A stretch of DNA of 64,000 bases. Source: Pseudomonadota bacterium. GTDB taxonomy: Bacteria > Pseudomonadota > Gammaproteobacteria > Burkholderiales > Methylophilaceae. Below the pieces are notes generated by a model, which did not search any database, was not told where the DNA came from, and worked only from the letters and a program-made list of their open reading frames with translations. The translations under genes were made by a program, and so were the position numbers. This document shows, piece after piece, positions 26,402-36,375 of this stretch (its first letter is position 1; the number at the start of each line of letters is the position of its first letter). The stretch spans positions 372,001 to 436,000 of the forward strand of contig JAKOVB010000027.1 of assembly GCA_029782295.1 (NCBI GenBank), in the 5' to 3' direction.

Positions 26402-29101
26402 TCAGGCTTCGACAAAGTTTTTTTCGAACGTTTCCAGCGGTACCGGACGCCCGAACAGGTAACCCTGGAATAGCGGGCAACCATTGCGCTTGAGGAACTC
26501 CAGCTGGGTTTCCGTTTCCACACCTTCCGCGATCACGCCCAAGCCCAGGGTCTCCGTCATCGCGATAATGGTCTGCACGATGGCCGCGTCGTTGGCGTCC
26601 ATGTCAATGTCGCGAACGAAACTCTGATCGATCTTGACCTGATTCAGCGGCAGCCGCTTCAGTTGGGCCAGGGAGGAATGTCCCGTACCAAAATCATCCA
26701 TGGAGAAGCTCACCCCCCTGGCTTTCAGCGCCTGCATTTTTTCGATCGTGTCGGTCACATCATCCAGCACCAGGCTCTCCGTCAACTCCAGTTCGAGCAT
26801 CCCCGGGTTAACGCCCGTCAAATCCAGCACACGCTCCACCTGCTCAACGAAATCCGCCTGCCGGAACTGGCGAGCGCTGACATTGACCGCAAGACGCAAA
26901 TGTTTCAAATCGGGCCGGTTTTCCCATTTCTTGAGCTGGGTACAGGCCATTTGCATGACCCAGAATCCGATCTGCACAATCAGACCGGTTTCTTCAGCCA
27001 CCGGGATGAATTCTGCAGGAGACACCAGCCCACGTTCAGGATGTTTCCAGCGCAAGAGCACCTCCGCCCCGACCAGATGACGGTCCACATTGACCTGAGG
27101 CTGAAAATACAATTGCAATTGCTGTTGCGGCAATGCCTGACGCAGCTCCTGCTCGAGCCGGATGCGTGCTTCCAGCGTAGTCTGCATTGTCGGATCGAAG
27201 AAACATATCATGTTGCGGCCGGATTGCTTGGCCTGGTACATCGCCGCATCGGCATGCTTCAGCAAGTCCTCCACCGTTTCCACATTGCCGAGAAAGAGAC
27301 TGATACCGATACTGGGGGAAGTATGGTGTTCCAATTCATCCAGATGATACGGCTGGTTCAGGACATCCTTCACCTTGGCGCCTACGATTTCAGCATAAAT
27401 TGCCGCCTGACTGGCTTCAGCACTCAGGTTTTCCAGCATGACCACGAATTCGTCACCGCCCAGACGTGCGACGGTGTCCTCGTCCCGAACGCAGTATTCC
27501 AGCCGACGACCGACTTCTTTCAAGAGCTGATCCCCGACATCATGCCCACGCGTATCGTTCAGGGTCTTGAAATTATCCAGATCGATGAACAGGATCGCCC
27601 CGTATAGCCGGTGCCGGTCCGAGGACACCAGCGCCTGCTGCAGGCGATCCAGCAACAGCCGGCGATTGGGCAGATTGGTCAGCTGGTCGAAGTAGGCTAG
27701 CTTGTTGATTTCCTGTTCCGCTTCCTTGTACAAGGTTATATCTGAAAAGGTTCCGATATAACTGACAACTTGCCCGTCTCCGCCCTTGATCGCTGAAATG
27801 GTCAACCAGTGCGGATGTGTCGATCCATCCTTGCATCGATGCCAGATCTCGCCCTGCCACACCCCGTCCAGTTGCAGCTTCTCACGCATCTGCTGGTAAA
27901 ACAGCGCATCGTGGCGATCCGATCGCAGGATCGATGGCGACTGACCAATCACTTCCTCATGGCTGAAACCCGTCAGCAGGGTGAAAGCACGATTCACGCG
28001 CAGAATTCGGTCCTGCACATCGACGATCACGACCCCCTCCTGCACTTCGAATACTGCGGCCGCAATCCGCAACTCCTGCTCCGCAGCACGACGTTCCGTG
28101 ATGTCCCGCCCGATCACGACCAAAGCCATCCGGTTTCCGGCACTATCAAAAACCGGCATTTTGCGCACTTCGAATTCGTGTTTCCGTCCATCGTCCCCTT
28201 GAACGTATTCCTGGAAAAGCGTCAGCTTTCCCGATCTCCACGCCTCTTCATCCTCGATGAGACAGGTTTCATGCAGGGTGCGGAATTCAGGCCTTGCTTC
28301 CGCCAGTTCTCGCTCGGTCTTGCCGCGCCAGGCAAACCCATGCAACTTGAAGAGGTGCTTGGCAGGCTCGTTGGTAATCAGCCAGCGGCCTTTGCCGTCC
28401 TTGAAGAAAATGGCATCAGGAATCGCTTCGATCAGCGCCGTCAGTCGCTCGGATAACAGCTCCAGAGCTGACTCTTTCTGCTGCAGCATGTTCTTTCCCG
28501 CCTCTGCCTCATTTCGCAAAGCAATGTTTTCGAGCATGTTGCGCTGCTGGCGTCGCGCGCTGGCAAGCACAAACATCATAAACAGCACCACCATCGCGGC
28601 CATGGTCGAACCAACGTGTGTATTCTGAGTAAAGAGTCGCCAGATCAAAGGCAGCAGAAGGGGGATGCAGTAGCCCAACACGGCAATGAGGTCGATCCCA
28701 TAGGTAGAAACCGCTCCTGCAGTGACCCCGGCAAGCGCGAAGGAAAGGATTGCCTGATGTGGTATATCGCTGGCGGGAAAGATCATGAACGATGCAAGAC
28801 CCCAGGCAACCCCGGTCGCAACCGTACCGATACGGAAATATCGCAGCCAGGTTGGGGTGGGAAACCGAGCGGGCAGCCGGAGCCATGCCAGGTAAAACAG
28901 CGCACGAGCCACGATGACGGACTCGATCATGAACAGCCAGAGCCATACCGCTTCCGTCGGAACGACCTGCATCTGCACATGGGCCAGGAGCATGGCCAGA
29001 ATCCCGATCGTCGCCAGGGAGGTCGGGCTGCCTCCGAACAATTGCCTTACCTGTTCAGCACGTATCGCATTCTGATCATCGAAACGGGCTGATGCGCTCA
29101 T
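26402..29101 (-). CDS. Membrane-bound PAS-PAS-GGDEF-EAL c-di-GMP enzyme, 899 aa
   Basis: Several N-terminal hydrophobic helices (about residues 28-180) are followed by two PAS/PAC domains (about 220-338 and 345-460), a GGDEF domain and an EAL domain. The GGDEF motif is intact at 548-552, with an RxxD inhibitory site (R539-D542) five residues before it. The EAL domain keeps the usual catalytic set (NVSARQF, ELTES, DDFGTGHSSL, VKIDQSFV, AEGVET), with EVL in place of EAL, a common active variant. It could make or degrade c-di-GMP. It begins 3 bases after the trpE stop, so it is probably co-transcribed with trpE. Confidence 0.93.
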   Translation of the reverse strand: MSASARFDDQNAIRAEQVRQLFGGSPTSLATIGILAMLLAHVQMQVVPTEAVWLWLFMIESVIVARALFYLAWLRLPARFPTPTWLRYFRIGTVATGVAWGLASFMIFPASDIPHQAILSFALAGVTAGAVSTYGIDLIAVLGYCIPLLLPLIWRLFTQNTHVGSTMAAMVVLFMMFVLASARRQQRNMLENIALRNEAEAGKNMLQQKESALELLSERLTALIEAIPDAIFFKDGKGRWLITNEPAKHLFKLHGFAWRGKTERELAEARPEFRTLHETCLIEDEEAWRSGKLTLFQEYVQGDDGRKHEFEVRKMPVFDSAGNRMALVVIGRDITERRAAEQELRIAAAVFEVQEGVVIVDVQDRILRVNRAFTLLTGFSHEEVIGQSPSILRSDRHDALFYQQMREKLQLDGVWQGEIWHRCKDGSTHPHWLTISAIKGGDGQVVSYIGTFSDITLYKEAEQEINKLAYFDQLTNLPNRRLLLDRLQQALVSSDRHRLYGAILFIDLDNFKTLNDTRGHDVGDQLLKEVGRRLEYCVRDEDTVARLGGDEFVVMLENLSAEASQAAIYAEIVGAKVKDVLNQPYHLDELEHHTSPSIGISLFLGNVETVEDLLKHADAAMYQAKQSGRNMICFFDPTMQTTLEARIRLEQELRQALPQQQLQLYFQPQVNVDRHLVGAEVLLRWKHPERGLVSPAEFIPVAEETGLIVQIGFWVMQMACTQLKKWENRPDLKHLRLAVNVSARQFRQADFVEQVERVLDLTGVNPGMLELELTESLVLDDVTDTIEKMQALKARGVSFSMDDFGTGHSSLAQLKRLPLNQVKIDQSFVRDIDMDANDAAIVQTIIAMTETLGLGVIAEGVETETQLEFLKRNGCPLFQGYLFGRPVPLETFEKNFVEA

Positions 29102-29104
29102 AGG

Positions 29105-30586
29105 CTAGGGGTTATCCAATCCTGCCAGCGCCAACTCGGCGGCCCGCAATACCGCCCTGGCCTTGTTCTGGGTTTCCATCCATTCACTTTCAGGCACGGA
29201 ATCGGCCACGATGCCGGCACCAGCCTGCACGTAGAGCGTCTGGTCCTTGATCACTGCCGTGCGGATGGCGATGGCAACGTCCATATCGCCATTGAAACCC
29301 AGATAGCCAACCGCGCCGGCATAAATACCGCGCTTGGTCGGTTCCAGCTCATCGATGATTTCCATCGCGCGCACCTTGGGGGCCCCACTGACAGTGCCAG
29401 CCGGGAAGGTCGCCTTGAGGACATCGATGGCATCCATGCCGGGTTTCAGCTTGCCTTCGACGTTGGAAACAATGTGCATCACGTGGGAGTATCGCTCGAT
29501 CACCATGTTATCCGTCACACGCACCGTCCCCGTCTCGGCCACACGGCCAACATCGTTGCGGCCAAGATCCATGAGTTGCACGTGCTCGGCTCGCTCCTTG
29601 GGATCTGCCAGCAGTTCTTCGGCCAAAGCCAGATCGTCCTCTCGGGTCTTGCCGCGCGGGCGGGTGCCGGCGATGGGACGGGCTGTCACGGTTTCGCCTT
29701 CCAGACGCACCAGGATCTCCGGAGACGAGCCGACGATATGGTGATCGCCCATGTCGTAATAGAACATGTAAGGGGAAGGATTCAGGCTGCGCAGGGCCCG
29801 ATAGAGAGACAGAGGGGAAGCCGGAAAAGACTGAGACATGCGCTGCGACAGAACGACCTGCATGATGTCGCCGTCGAAGATATAGCGCTTGGCCTTTTCC
29901 ACGGCCTCCTTGAAATTAGCCTCCCCAAATTCGGATTCGGCGGCGGCAGGCGTCATGGAAGGGGCTGCCGGCACACGCGCCGGCATGCGCAGGCTCGCCA
30001 CAAGCGCTTCCAGACGGGCACGCGCATGCTGGTATGCCTGGGGCTGTGCCGGGTCGGCGTAGACGATGAAAGTCAGCCTGGAGGCTACGTTGTCCACGAC
30101 CGCCAGTTCCTCGGTCAGCAGCAACAGCACGTCTGGCGTACCGACCACATCGGGTTTTTGCACGCCTGCAAGGCGGCGCTCGATGTATCTCACGGTGTCG
30201 TAACCGAAATATCCGGCCAGGCCACCGGTATAGCGGGGCAGGCCATTCAGCGGAGCCGGCTTGAATCGCGCCTGATAGCCCTGAACGAAATCCAGGGGGT
30301 TGGTATCTTCGGCGCGCTCCACGACCACGCCATCACGTTCCACCCGCACATCGCGCCCGTTGGCCACGATACAGGTCCGCGCCGGCAGACCGATGAAAGA
30401 ATAGCGGCCGAATCGCTCCCCCCCCTGCACCGATTCCAGCAGATAGGAATAGGGCTTGTTGGCAAGCTTGAGGTACAGCGAAAGCGGGGTATCGAGATCA
30501 GCGTAGATCTCGGTCACCAACGGGATACGGTTGTATCCCTGGCTGGCGAGCTGGTTGAATTCTTGTTCGGTAAGGCTGTGCAACAT
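29105..30586 (-). CDS. trpE: Anthranilate synthase component I, 493 aa
   Basis: This subunit converts chorismate and ammonia to anthranilate. The tryptophan feedback motif LLES occurs near residue 49. The chorismate-binding C-terminal domain has [32 protein letters not shown] and [17 protein letters not shown] lies 7 bases before the ATG. It sits downstream of rpe and gph, as in many proteobacteria, and behind a short leader peptide rich in Trp codons. Unusually it is followed by a c-di-GMP enzyme, not by trpG. Confidence 0.97.
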   Translation of the reverse strand: MLHSLTEQEFNQLASQGYNRIPLVTEIYADLDTPLSLYLKLANKPYSYLLESVQGGERFGRYSFIGLPARTCIVANGRDVRVERDGVVVERAEDTNPLDFVQGYQARFKPAPLNGLPRYTGGLAGYFGYDTVRYIERRLAGVQKPDVVGTPDVLLLLTEELAVVDNVASRLTFIVYADPAQPQAYQHARARLEALVASLRMPARVPAAPSMTPAAAESEFGEANFKEAVEKAKRYIFDGDIMQVVLSQRMSQSFPASPLSLYRALRSLNPSPYMFYYDMGDHHIVGSSPEILVRLEGETVTARPIAGTRPRGKTREDDLALAEELLADPKERAEHVQLMDLGRNDVGRVAETGTVRVTDNMVIERYSHVMHIVSNVEGKLKPGMDAIDVLKATFPAGTVSGAPKVRAMEIIDELEPTKRGIYAGAVGYLGFNGDMDVAIAIRTAVIKDQTLYVQAGAGIVADSVPESEWMETQNKARAVLRAAELALAGLDNP

Positions 30587-30649
30587 TTCAATCTCCGTAT
30601 CTTGTTCGAATCAGCGGCGCACCATGTGCGTACGCCTGGCACTGGCAGT

Positions 30650-30703
30650 TCAGCACCACCATCGCCAGCTTGTTCGTACTGGATTGAAAATGTTCAGCAT
30701 CAT
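30650..30703 (-). promoter_or_regulatory. trp leader peptide (trpL-like), 17 codons with three Trp codons
   Basis: The minus strand between gph and trpE encodes MMLNIFNPVRTSWRWWC followed by TGA. Trp codons occupy positions 13, 15 and 16, just before the stop. The first ATG (30703) overlaps the gph stop in ATGA, so translation may be coupled. The stop is 63 bases before the trpE ATG. A GC-rich hairpin (30616-30636, with a GCAC/GTGC core) follows, but no U-run is present, so a classic intrinsic attenuator is not complete. The peptide strongly suggests ribosome-mediated tryptophan sensing; the mechanism is inferred. Confidence 0.72.
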
Positions 30704-31392
30704 GCTTTCACGATCAGTTGGCTGGCTTCGAACACGCTTTGCACCACGCGGTCGAGGTCGAGCTTGTCCACGGGTTCGCCGTGATTATAGCCATAAGGCA
30801 CACAGAAAATGTGGCATCCGGCTGCACGGGCGGCCTGCGCGTCATTCTGGGAATCGCCGATCAGCAGCATTTCGCCGGGGGTAACCCCGAATTTTTCACA
30901 TGCATGTAACAAGGGCAGGGGATCGGGCTTCGTCCTGGGCAGGGAATCGCCGGAGAGGATCAGCTCGAAGTAATCGTGCAGGCCGGTATCCCGGAGCAAA
31001 GGCAGCGTGAACTTCTCCGCCTTGTTGGTAATACAGGCAAGGTGATAACCGGCTTTCTTCAGGGCCTCGAGCCCTTCGACCACACCCGGGAACGGACGGC
31101 TGTGCAGACTCACGCCGGCAAGGTAATGGCGCTCGTAGATCGGCTTGGCCTGTGCGAAGAGTGCTTCATCAGGCTCGGCATACATTTCGCCGGTCAGCAC
31201 GCGCTTGATCAGACGATCTACCCCATTGCCGATATAGGTCATCACGACATCGATGGGCACCAACGGTCGGTGCATTTCAGCCAGCATGCGATTGGCCGCT
31301 TCTGCCAGGTCTGGCGCAGTGTTCAGCAGGGTACCGTCGAGGTCGATCATGACGGCACGAACCGCCAGGGGGAATTGCAGGGGTTTATTCAT
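30700..31392 (-). CDS. gph: Phosphoglycolate phosphatase, 230 aa
   Basis: This HAD-superfamily hydrolase has motif I VMIDLDGTLLNTAPDL, motif II ITNKAEK and motifs III/IV KPDPLPLLHAC and LLIGDSQNDAQAARAAG. The cap domain sits between motif I and II. Gph removes 2-phosphoglycolate made by Rubisco oxygenation or DNA repair. The order rpe-gph-trpE is widely conserved; here a small lipoprotein gene is added between rpe and gph. Confidence 0.94.
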   Translation of the reverse strand: MNKPLQFPLAVRAVMIDLDGTLLNTAPDLAEAANRMLAEMHRPLVPIDVVMTYIGNGVDRLIKRVLTGEMYAEPDEALFAQAKPIYERHYLAGVSLHSRPFPGVVEGLEALKKAGYHLACITNKAEKFTLPLLRDTGLHDYFELILSGDSLPRTKPDPLPLLHACEKFGVTPGEMLLIGDSQNDAQAARAAGCHIFCVPYGYNHGEPVDKLDLDRVVQSVFEASQLIVKA

Positions 31393-31394
31393 GG

Positions 31395-31802
31395 CTAGTG
31401 TTTGGCCGAATCGTTCTTCGGCTTGTCTTCCTTGGCTGGCTCGGCTTTGCCGTCCTTTTTGTCTTCCGGTTTCTTTTCCTCGGGCTTCTTCTCATCTGCG
31501 GGCTGGGCCTCGCCTTCGGCTGGCTTGTCAGCCTCACCTTCCTTCTTCACCGAGGATTCGCCACTCATGGTAGGGTCAAGCCTGCCAGACTTGATGTCCT
31601 CATCAGCCGCCTTCCATCCGTCCAGAACAGAGGATGGACTCTGCGCCTCGTTCTCCTTCATGCAGGCTTCCGGCGTCTTGCCGGACACGCGGCAGGCGAA
31701 GCCGACCGCTTCGGCATCTGCAATCTTCTGATCGGCAGCGCCGGTCAGCTTGTCGCAACCGGCCAGCAGGAGCAGGGCAAGCAGGAGAGAGGCGCTTCGC
31801 AC
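31395..31802 (-). CDS. Small lipoprotein with Lys/Glu/Pro-rich tail, 135 aa, GTG start
   Basis: A short lipoprotein signal with lipobox LLAGC (Cys16) is followed by a folded-looking region of about 60 residues with two Cys (FACRVSGKTPEACMKE), which might form a disulphide. A low-complexity tail rich in Lys, Glu, Asp and Pro runs from about residue 85. The GTG at 31802 is 2 bases after the rpe stop, with AAGG upstream. I do not recognise a family; a periplasmic, probably membrane-attached protein is the safest reading. Confidence 0.75.
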   Translation of the reverse strand: MRSASLLLALLLLAGCDKLTGAADQKIADAEAVGFACRVSGKTPEACMKENEAQSPSSVLDGWKAADEDIKSGRLDPTMSGESSVKKEGEADKPAEGEAQPADEKKPEEKKPEDKKDGKAEPAKEDKPKNDSAKH

Positions 31803-31804
31803 GA

Positions 31805-32503
31805 CTAAACCTTGGCCAACTCGGCGCGCAGTGCAGCGACGATGGTGTCGTAGCGGTGCGGGTCGGTTGCTTGCGGTGCGCCAAACAGGGCAGAACCGGC
31901 GACAAAGGTATCAGCACCGGCACGGGCGATCTCGGCGATGTTGGCGGTATTCACGCCACCGTCGATTTCCAGCCAGATTTCACGGCCAGTCTTCTCGGTA
32001 TAGGCATCGATCTTGGCACGAGCCTGCTTCAGCTTTTCAAGCGCCTGCGGAATGAACTTCTGGCCGCCGAAACCCGGGTTGACAGACATCAGCAGGACCA
32101 TGTCCAGCTTGTCCATCACGTGGTCCATGTAGTCCAGCGGGGTCGCCGGGTTGAACACCAGGCCGGCCTTGCAGCCCTGATCCTTGATCAGCGCCAGGGA
32201 GCGGTCAATGTGCTCGGAACCTTCCGGGTGGAAGGTGATGATGTTGGCACCGGCCTTGGCAAAGTCGGGGATGATACGGTCGACGGGCTTCACCATCAGG
32301 TGCACGTCGATGATGGCGTCGGTCAGCGGGCGGATCGCCTGGCATACCAGCGGGCCGATGGTCAGGTTGGGCACGTAGTGGTTGTCCATCACATCGAAGT
32401 GGATGATGTCGGCGCCTGAGGCGATCACATCGGTGATTTCCTGACCCAGCTTGGCAAAGTCAGCGGACAGAATGCTCGGGGCGATACGGAATTGCTTGCT
32501 CAT
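31805..32503 (-). CDS. rpe: Ribulose-phosphate 3-epimerase, 232 aa
   Basis: This TIM-barrel enzyme interconverts ribulose-5-P and xylulose-5-P in the pentose phosphate or Calvin cycle. Motifs are [51 protein letters not shown] and EIDGGVN. ATG 32503 is preferred to upstream codons because GGAGTC lies 6 bases before it and it gives the standard length. It is the first gene of the minus-strand run and divergent from hemA. Confidence 0.97.
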   Translation of the reverse strand: MSKQFRIAPSILSADFAKLGQEITDVIASGADIIHFDVMDNHYVPNLTIGPLVCQAIRPLTDAIIDVHLMVKPVDRIIPDFAKAGANIITFHPEGSEHIDRSLALIKDQGCKAGLVFNPATPLDYMDHVMDKLDMVLLMSVNPGFGGQKFIPQALEKLKQARAKIDAYTEKTGREIWLEIDGGVNTANIAEIARAGADTFVAGSALFGAPQATDPHRYDTIVAALRAELAKV

Positions 32504-32609
32504 GATGACTCCATCGGTAAATCGCAAAAGTTGCATTTTAACCGCAATCATTCACCTCTAACAGTCTGAAATTGTTGCTTAACCCTGCGCGATAACGGAA
32601 AATTGCGGA

Positions 32610-33854
32610 ATGCATCTGTTTGCCCTCGGCGTAAACCACACCACCGCCCCCCTGTCCATCCGCGAACACGTCGCCTTCCAGAGCGAGAGTTTGGGGCAGG
32701 CGCTACACGACCTGACCGCTCACCATCCGGTCAAGGAAGCGGCCATCCTGTCGACCTGCAACCGCACCGAGCTCTATTGCAACACGGATGAACCCCAGGC
32801 GGCGCTGGACTGGCTTGCCGAATACCATCGCCTGCAACCGGGCGTGATCCAGCCTTACACTTACCGCCTGGACAGCAACGAGGCCGTGAAGCATGCCTTC
32901 CGTGTCGCCTCGGGCCTGGATTCCATGGTGCTTGGCGAACCCCAGATCCTCGGCCAGATGAAACAGGCGGTCAAGATCGCCGAAAATGCCGGCACGCTGG
33001 GCACCCTGCTGCACAAACTGTTCCAGAAAACCTTCGCCGTGGCCAAGGAAGTGCGCACCACCACCGATATCGGTGCCAGCTCCGTGTCCATGGCCGCCGC
33101 CTCGGTCAAGCTGGCACAACGTATCTTCGGCGACCTCAAACCGCTCAAGGTGCTATTCATCGGCGCCGGCGAAATGATCGAACTCTGCGCCGATCACTTT
33201 GCTGCCCAGCATCCGGCCTCCATCACCGTTGCCAACCGCACCCTGGAAAGGGGCGCAGCCCTGGCCCAGCGACTGGGTGGCAAGGCCATCATGCTGTCCG
33301 AGTTGCCGGATCACCTGGCCGACTACGACATTGTCATCACCTGCACCGCCAGCCAGCTCCCCATCGTCGGGCTTGGCATGGTAGAACGTGCCATCAGGGC
33401 CCGCAAGCACAAACCGATGTTCATGGTGGATCTCGCCGTGCCACGCGACGTGGAAACCGAAGTCGCAGACCTTGACGATGTGTTCCTGTATACCGTCGAC
33501 GACCTGTCGCAGATCGTCCAGGAGGGCCTGGGCAACCGTCAGCAGGCGGCAGCAGAAGCAGAGTCCATCATCGACGTGCGCGTGGAAAATTTCATGCATT
33601 GGCTGCGGACCCGTCAGGCCGTGCCGACCATCCGCGCCCTGCGCGACCAGGCCGAGCGCGTCCGCCGCCATGAAATGGAAAGGGCGATCAAGATGCTTGC
33701 CCGCGGCGAAGATCCGCAACACGTGCTGGAGCAACTCAGCAACGCACTGACCAACAAATTCCTGCATGCGCCCAGCCATGCGCTCAACACCACGACCGGC
33801 GATGATCGCGAAGCACTTGAGTCGCTGATGCGCCAGCTTTACCAGATCCTATGA
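32610..33854 (+). CDS. hemA: Glutamyl-tRNA reductase, 414 aa
   Basis: This is the first enzyme of the C5 haem pathway, reducing Glu-tRNA to glutamate semialdehyde. It has the catalytic-Cys motif [11 protein letters not shown] (near residues 48-58), [19 protein letters not shown], the NADPH-binding GAGEMIEL and a C-terminal dimerisation helix. Length is standard. The 106-base gap to rpe (32504-32609) must hold both divergent promoters, though no clear -35/-10 pair was found. It overlaps prfA by 4 bases. Confidence 0.97.
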   Translation: MHLFALGVNHTTAPLSIREHVAFQSESLGQALHDLTAHHPVKEAAILSTCNRTELYCNTDEPQAALDWLAEYHRLQPGVIQPYTYRLDSNEAVKHAFRVASGLDSMVLGEPQILGQMKQAVKIAENAGTLGTLLHKLFQKTFAVAKEVRTTTDIGASSVSMAAASVKLAQRIFGDLKPLKVLFIGAGEMIELCADHFAAQHPASITVANRTLERGAALAQRLGGKAIMLSELPDHLADYDIVITCTASQLPIVGLGMVERAIRARKHKPMFMVDLAVPRDVETEVADLDDVFLYTVDDLSQIVQEGLGNRQQAAAEAESIIDVRVENFMHWLRTRQAVPTIRALRDQAERVRRHEMERAIKMLARGEDPQHVLEQLSNALTNKFLHAPSHALNTTTGDDREALESLMRQLYQIL

Positions 33855-34936
33855 AACCCACCATCCAGAAAAAACTGGCGACGCTGGCCGATCGCCTGGA
33901 AGAACTCAACCACCTGCTGGCCAGTCCGGACGTCACGTCCGACATGGACAAATACCGCAAACTGTCTCGCGAGCATGCCGAGCTGGGGCCCATCGTCGAG
34001 CAATACCTCGCCTACCGGCAAATCGAGTCAGATATCGCCGCCGCTCAGGACATGGCCTCTGACCCGGACATGCGCGAGTTCGCCCAGGAAGAGATCGAAA
34101 GCGGCAAGCAGAAACTGGAAGCCACGGAACTGGAGTTGCAGAAACTGCTACTTCCAAAGGATCCCAACGACGAGCGCAATATCTTCCTGGAAATCCGTGC
34201 CGGGACCGGTGGTGACGAATCCGCGCTGTTCGCCGGCGACCTGTTCCGCATGTACTCGCGTTACGCTGAACGTCAACGCTGGCGGGTGGAAGTCGTGTCC
34301 GCCAATGAATCGGAACTGGGCGGCTATCGTGAAATCATTGCCCGCATCGAAGGCTATGGCGCTTATTCCAAACTGAAATTCGAGTCCGGCGGCCATCGGG
34401 TACAACGTGTTCCCGAGACCGAAACCCAAGGCCGCATCCACACTTCCGCGTGCACCGTGGCGATCATGCCGGAGGCAGACGAAATCGCCGATGTCGAGCT
34501 CAACCCGGCTGACCTTCGCATCGACACCTTCCGCGCCAGCGGCGCCGGTGGCCAGCACATCAACAAGACAGATTCCGCCGTCCGCATTACCCACTTGCCG
34601 ACCGGCATCGTCGCCGAGTGTCAGGACGGTCGCTCTCAGCACTCCAACAAGGCCTCCGCCATGCGTGTTCTGGCAGCCCGCATCAAGGACATCCAGGTAC
34701 GCGAGCAGCAGGCCAAGGAAGCTGCCACCCGCAAAAGCCTGGTTGGCAGCGGCGACCGCTCGGAGCGCATCCGCACCTACAACTTCCCGCAAGGGCGCAT
34801 CACCGACCATCGCATCAACCTGACGCTCTACAAGATCGACGCCGTCATGCAGGGCGACCTGGACGAACTGATCAACGCGCTGGTTGCCGAGCACCAGGCC
34901 GAGCAACTGGCGGCCTTGTCGGAAGAGTCGCTCTGA
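33851..34936 (+). CDS. prfA: Peptide chain release factor 1, 361 aa
   Basis: This factor reads UAA and UAG stop codons. The GGQ motif that triggers peptide release is in [17 protein letters not shown]. The stop-recognition tripeptide lies in [12 protein letters not shown], reading PET where E. coli has PAT; such variation at the middle position is tolerated in the PxT motif. It lies between hemA and prmC, the standard order, and PrmC methylates the Gln of GGQ. Confidence 0.97.
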   Translation: MKPTIQKKLATLADRLEELNHLLASPDVTSDMDKYRKLSREHAELGPIVEQYLAYRQIESDIAAAQDMASDPDMREFAQEEIESGKQKLEATELELQKLLLPKDPNDERNIFLEIRAGTGGDESALFAGDLFRMYSRYAERQRWRVEVVSANESELGGYREIIARIEGYGAYSKLKFESGGHRVQRVPETETQGRIHTSACTVAIMPEADEIADVELNPADLRIDTFRASGAGGQHINKTDSAVRITHLPTGIVAECQDGRSQHSNKASAMRVLAARIKDIQVREQQAKEAATRKSLVGSGDRSERIRTYNFPQGRITDHRINLTLYKIDAVMQGDLDELINALVAEHQAEQLAALSEESL

Positions 34937-34938
34937 CC

Positions 34939-35796
34939 ATGCGCCTGCAAGCCCTGCTCACTCAGGCACGGCATCAACTCATCGAGTCCCTGCATCTGGC
35001 TGAACGGGAAGCTGCCATCGAAGCCCAGATGCTGTTACGTCACACACTCGGCGGCGTGTCCCGTGCGTGGCTCATATCCCACGACGAGCAAGCGCTTACA
35101 CCCGTGCAGGCCGAATCGTTTCAAGCACTGCTTTCACGCCGCCTGCGCGGCGAACCGGTCGCCTATCTACTGGGACAGCAAGAGTTCTATGGCATGGTCT
35201 ATTCCGTCACGCCCGAAGTACTCATTCCACGCCCCGATACCGAGACCCTGGTCGAGGCGGCACTGGCGCACATCCCTGCGGACAAGCCCAGCCGCGTTCT
35301 CGATCTCGGCACAGGGAGCGGTGCCATCGCGATTGCCATTGCAGCCCACCGCCCCCGGGCTCTGGTGACTGCTGTCGACCGCTCGCATGAAGCACTCAAA
35401 GTCGCCGCCGAGAATGCTGCCAAACTTGGCACAAATAACCTGAAATTGTTTCAGAGCGACTGGTTCAGCGGGTTGTCCGGGGACAGGTTCGATGTGATCG
35501 TCAGCAACCCACCGTATGTAGCCGAGGGCGACCCGCACCTGCAACAAGGCGATTTGCGCTTCGAACCCCAAACCGCGCTGGCTTCCGGGCCGGATGGCCT
35601 GAATGACATCCGCATTATTCTGGAAAACGCACCGGCCTATCTCCTGCCGGGAGGGTGGCTGTTGCTGGAACACGGATATGACCAGCCCGCGAAGGTAGCC
35701 TCGATGATGCTTAATGCAGGCTGGAAGCAAGTCAGCCATGCAACCGACCTGGCCGGCATCGAAAGGGTCACACTGGGGAAAAATCCCCGGGATTAG
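34939..35796 (+). CDS. prmC: Release factor glutamine methyltransferase, 285 aa
   Basis: This SAM-dependent enzyme methylates the GGQ glutamine of RF1 and RF2. An N-terminal helical domain binds the release factor. The methyltransferase domain shows DLGTGSGAIAIAIA (SAM binding) and the catalytic VSNPPYVAE. ATG 34939 is 2 bases after prfA, which sets the length at 285, standard for the family. Its stop overlaps that of the convergent gene by 4 bases. Confidence 0.96.
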   Translation: MRLQALLTQARHQLIESLHLAEREAAIEAQMLLRHTLGGVSRAWLISHDEQALTPVQAESFQALLSRRLRGEPVAYLLGQQEFYGMVYSVTPEVLIPRPDTETLVEAALAHIPADKPSRVLDLGTGSGAIAIAIAAHRPRALVTAVDRSHEALKVAAENAAKLGTNNLKLFQSDWFSGLSGDRFDVIVSNPPYVAEGDPHLQQGDLRFEPQTALASGPDGLNDIRIILENAPAYLLPGGWLLLEHGYDQPAKVASMMLNAGWKQVSHATDLAGIERVTLGKNPRD

Positions 35797-36356
35797 TGGA
35801 GGCGGTGGCGGCCGGGCGTTTCCGGCATCTGCAGACTGGACAGGGTTTCGTCCTTTTCTGACGCAACGGAAGCGCCTTGTGGACTTTCACGTCGAAACAA
35901 CTGCTCGACGAGGTTCAGCACCTCATCCACCGCAGCTGGCCTGAAATGGCGGCCAAGCAGCGCCGAAACATCATGCAGCATCTGGCGACGCTGGGCGTCC
36001 AGTATCGCTTCCGGGGAAGATCCGACAAACATCAGCTGAGATTCGTCCTGGCCATCCTCATGGTAACTGATGACTTCGATCGGGGCCGCATTTTCCACAT
36101 ACTTGCCCAGCGCCTGCATCGCTTCTTCAAGGCAGTTCATGAAGTTGCGGCCGACATCCATGGTGCAGCACATTTCCAACGTGTAGTTGCGGTCACTGAA
36201 CACAAATCCAGGCTGGTCCGGCTCCAGGCTTTTCAGTTCGTTGAGGTGCTCGACGTCGAGATAGTTGAGCAACGGGCGCAAAGCCGCCTCAACCTGACGG
36301 TTGCTCACTCCCTCGACCAGCTCGAGAAAACCGTGGACATGGACTTCCAGTCGCAT
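35793..36356 (-). CDS. Protein of unknown function, 187 aa
   Basis: ATG 36356 with AGGAGT six bases upstream gives a start MRLEVHVHGFLELVEG. The protein looks soluble, with no signal peptide or membrane helix, and mixes beta and alpha elements; the C-terminal 25 residues look disordered. I do not recognise the family. It starts 19 bases after the EAL remnant, so it may once have shared a transcript with c-di-GMP genes. The coding evidence is its length, ribosome site and codon pattern. Confidence 0.72.
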   Translation of the reverse strand: MRLEVHVHGFLELVEGVSNRQVEAALRPLLNYLDVEHLNELKSLEPDQPGFVFSDRNYTLEMCCTMDVGRNFMNCLEEAMQALGKYVENAAPIEVISYHEDGQDESQLMFVGSSPEAILDAQRRQMLHDVSALLGRHFRPAAVDEVLNLVEQLFRRESPQGASVASEKDETLSSLQMPETPGRHRLH

Positions 36357-36375
36357 GGCGACTCCTGAGGTTTGA

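Noticed and set aside
29474-30784. Plus-strand open frame (436 codons) opposite trpE
   Set aside because: It covers trpE and the leader region in antisense without any family motif or ribosome site.
32504-32609. Divergent promoter elements between rpe and hemA
   Set aside because: Two promoters must exist here, but no -35/-10 pair with acceptable spacing could be named on either strand.
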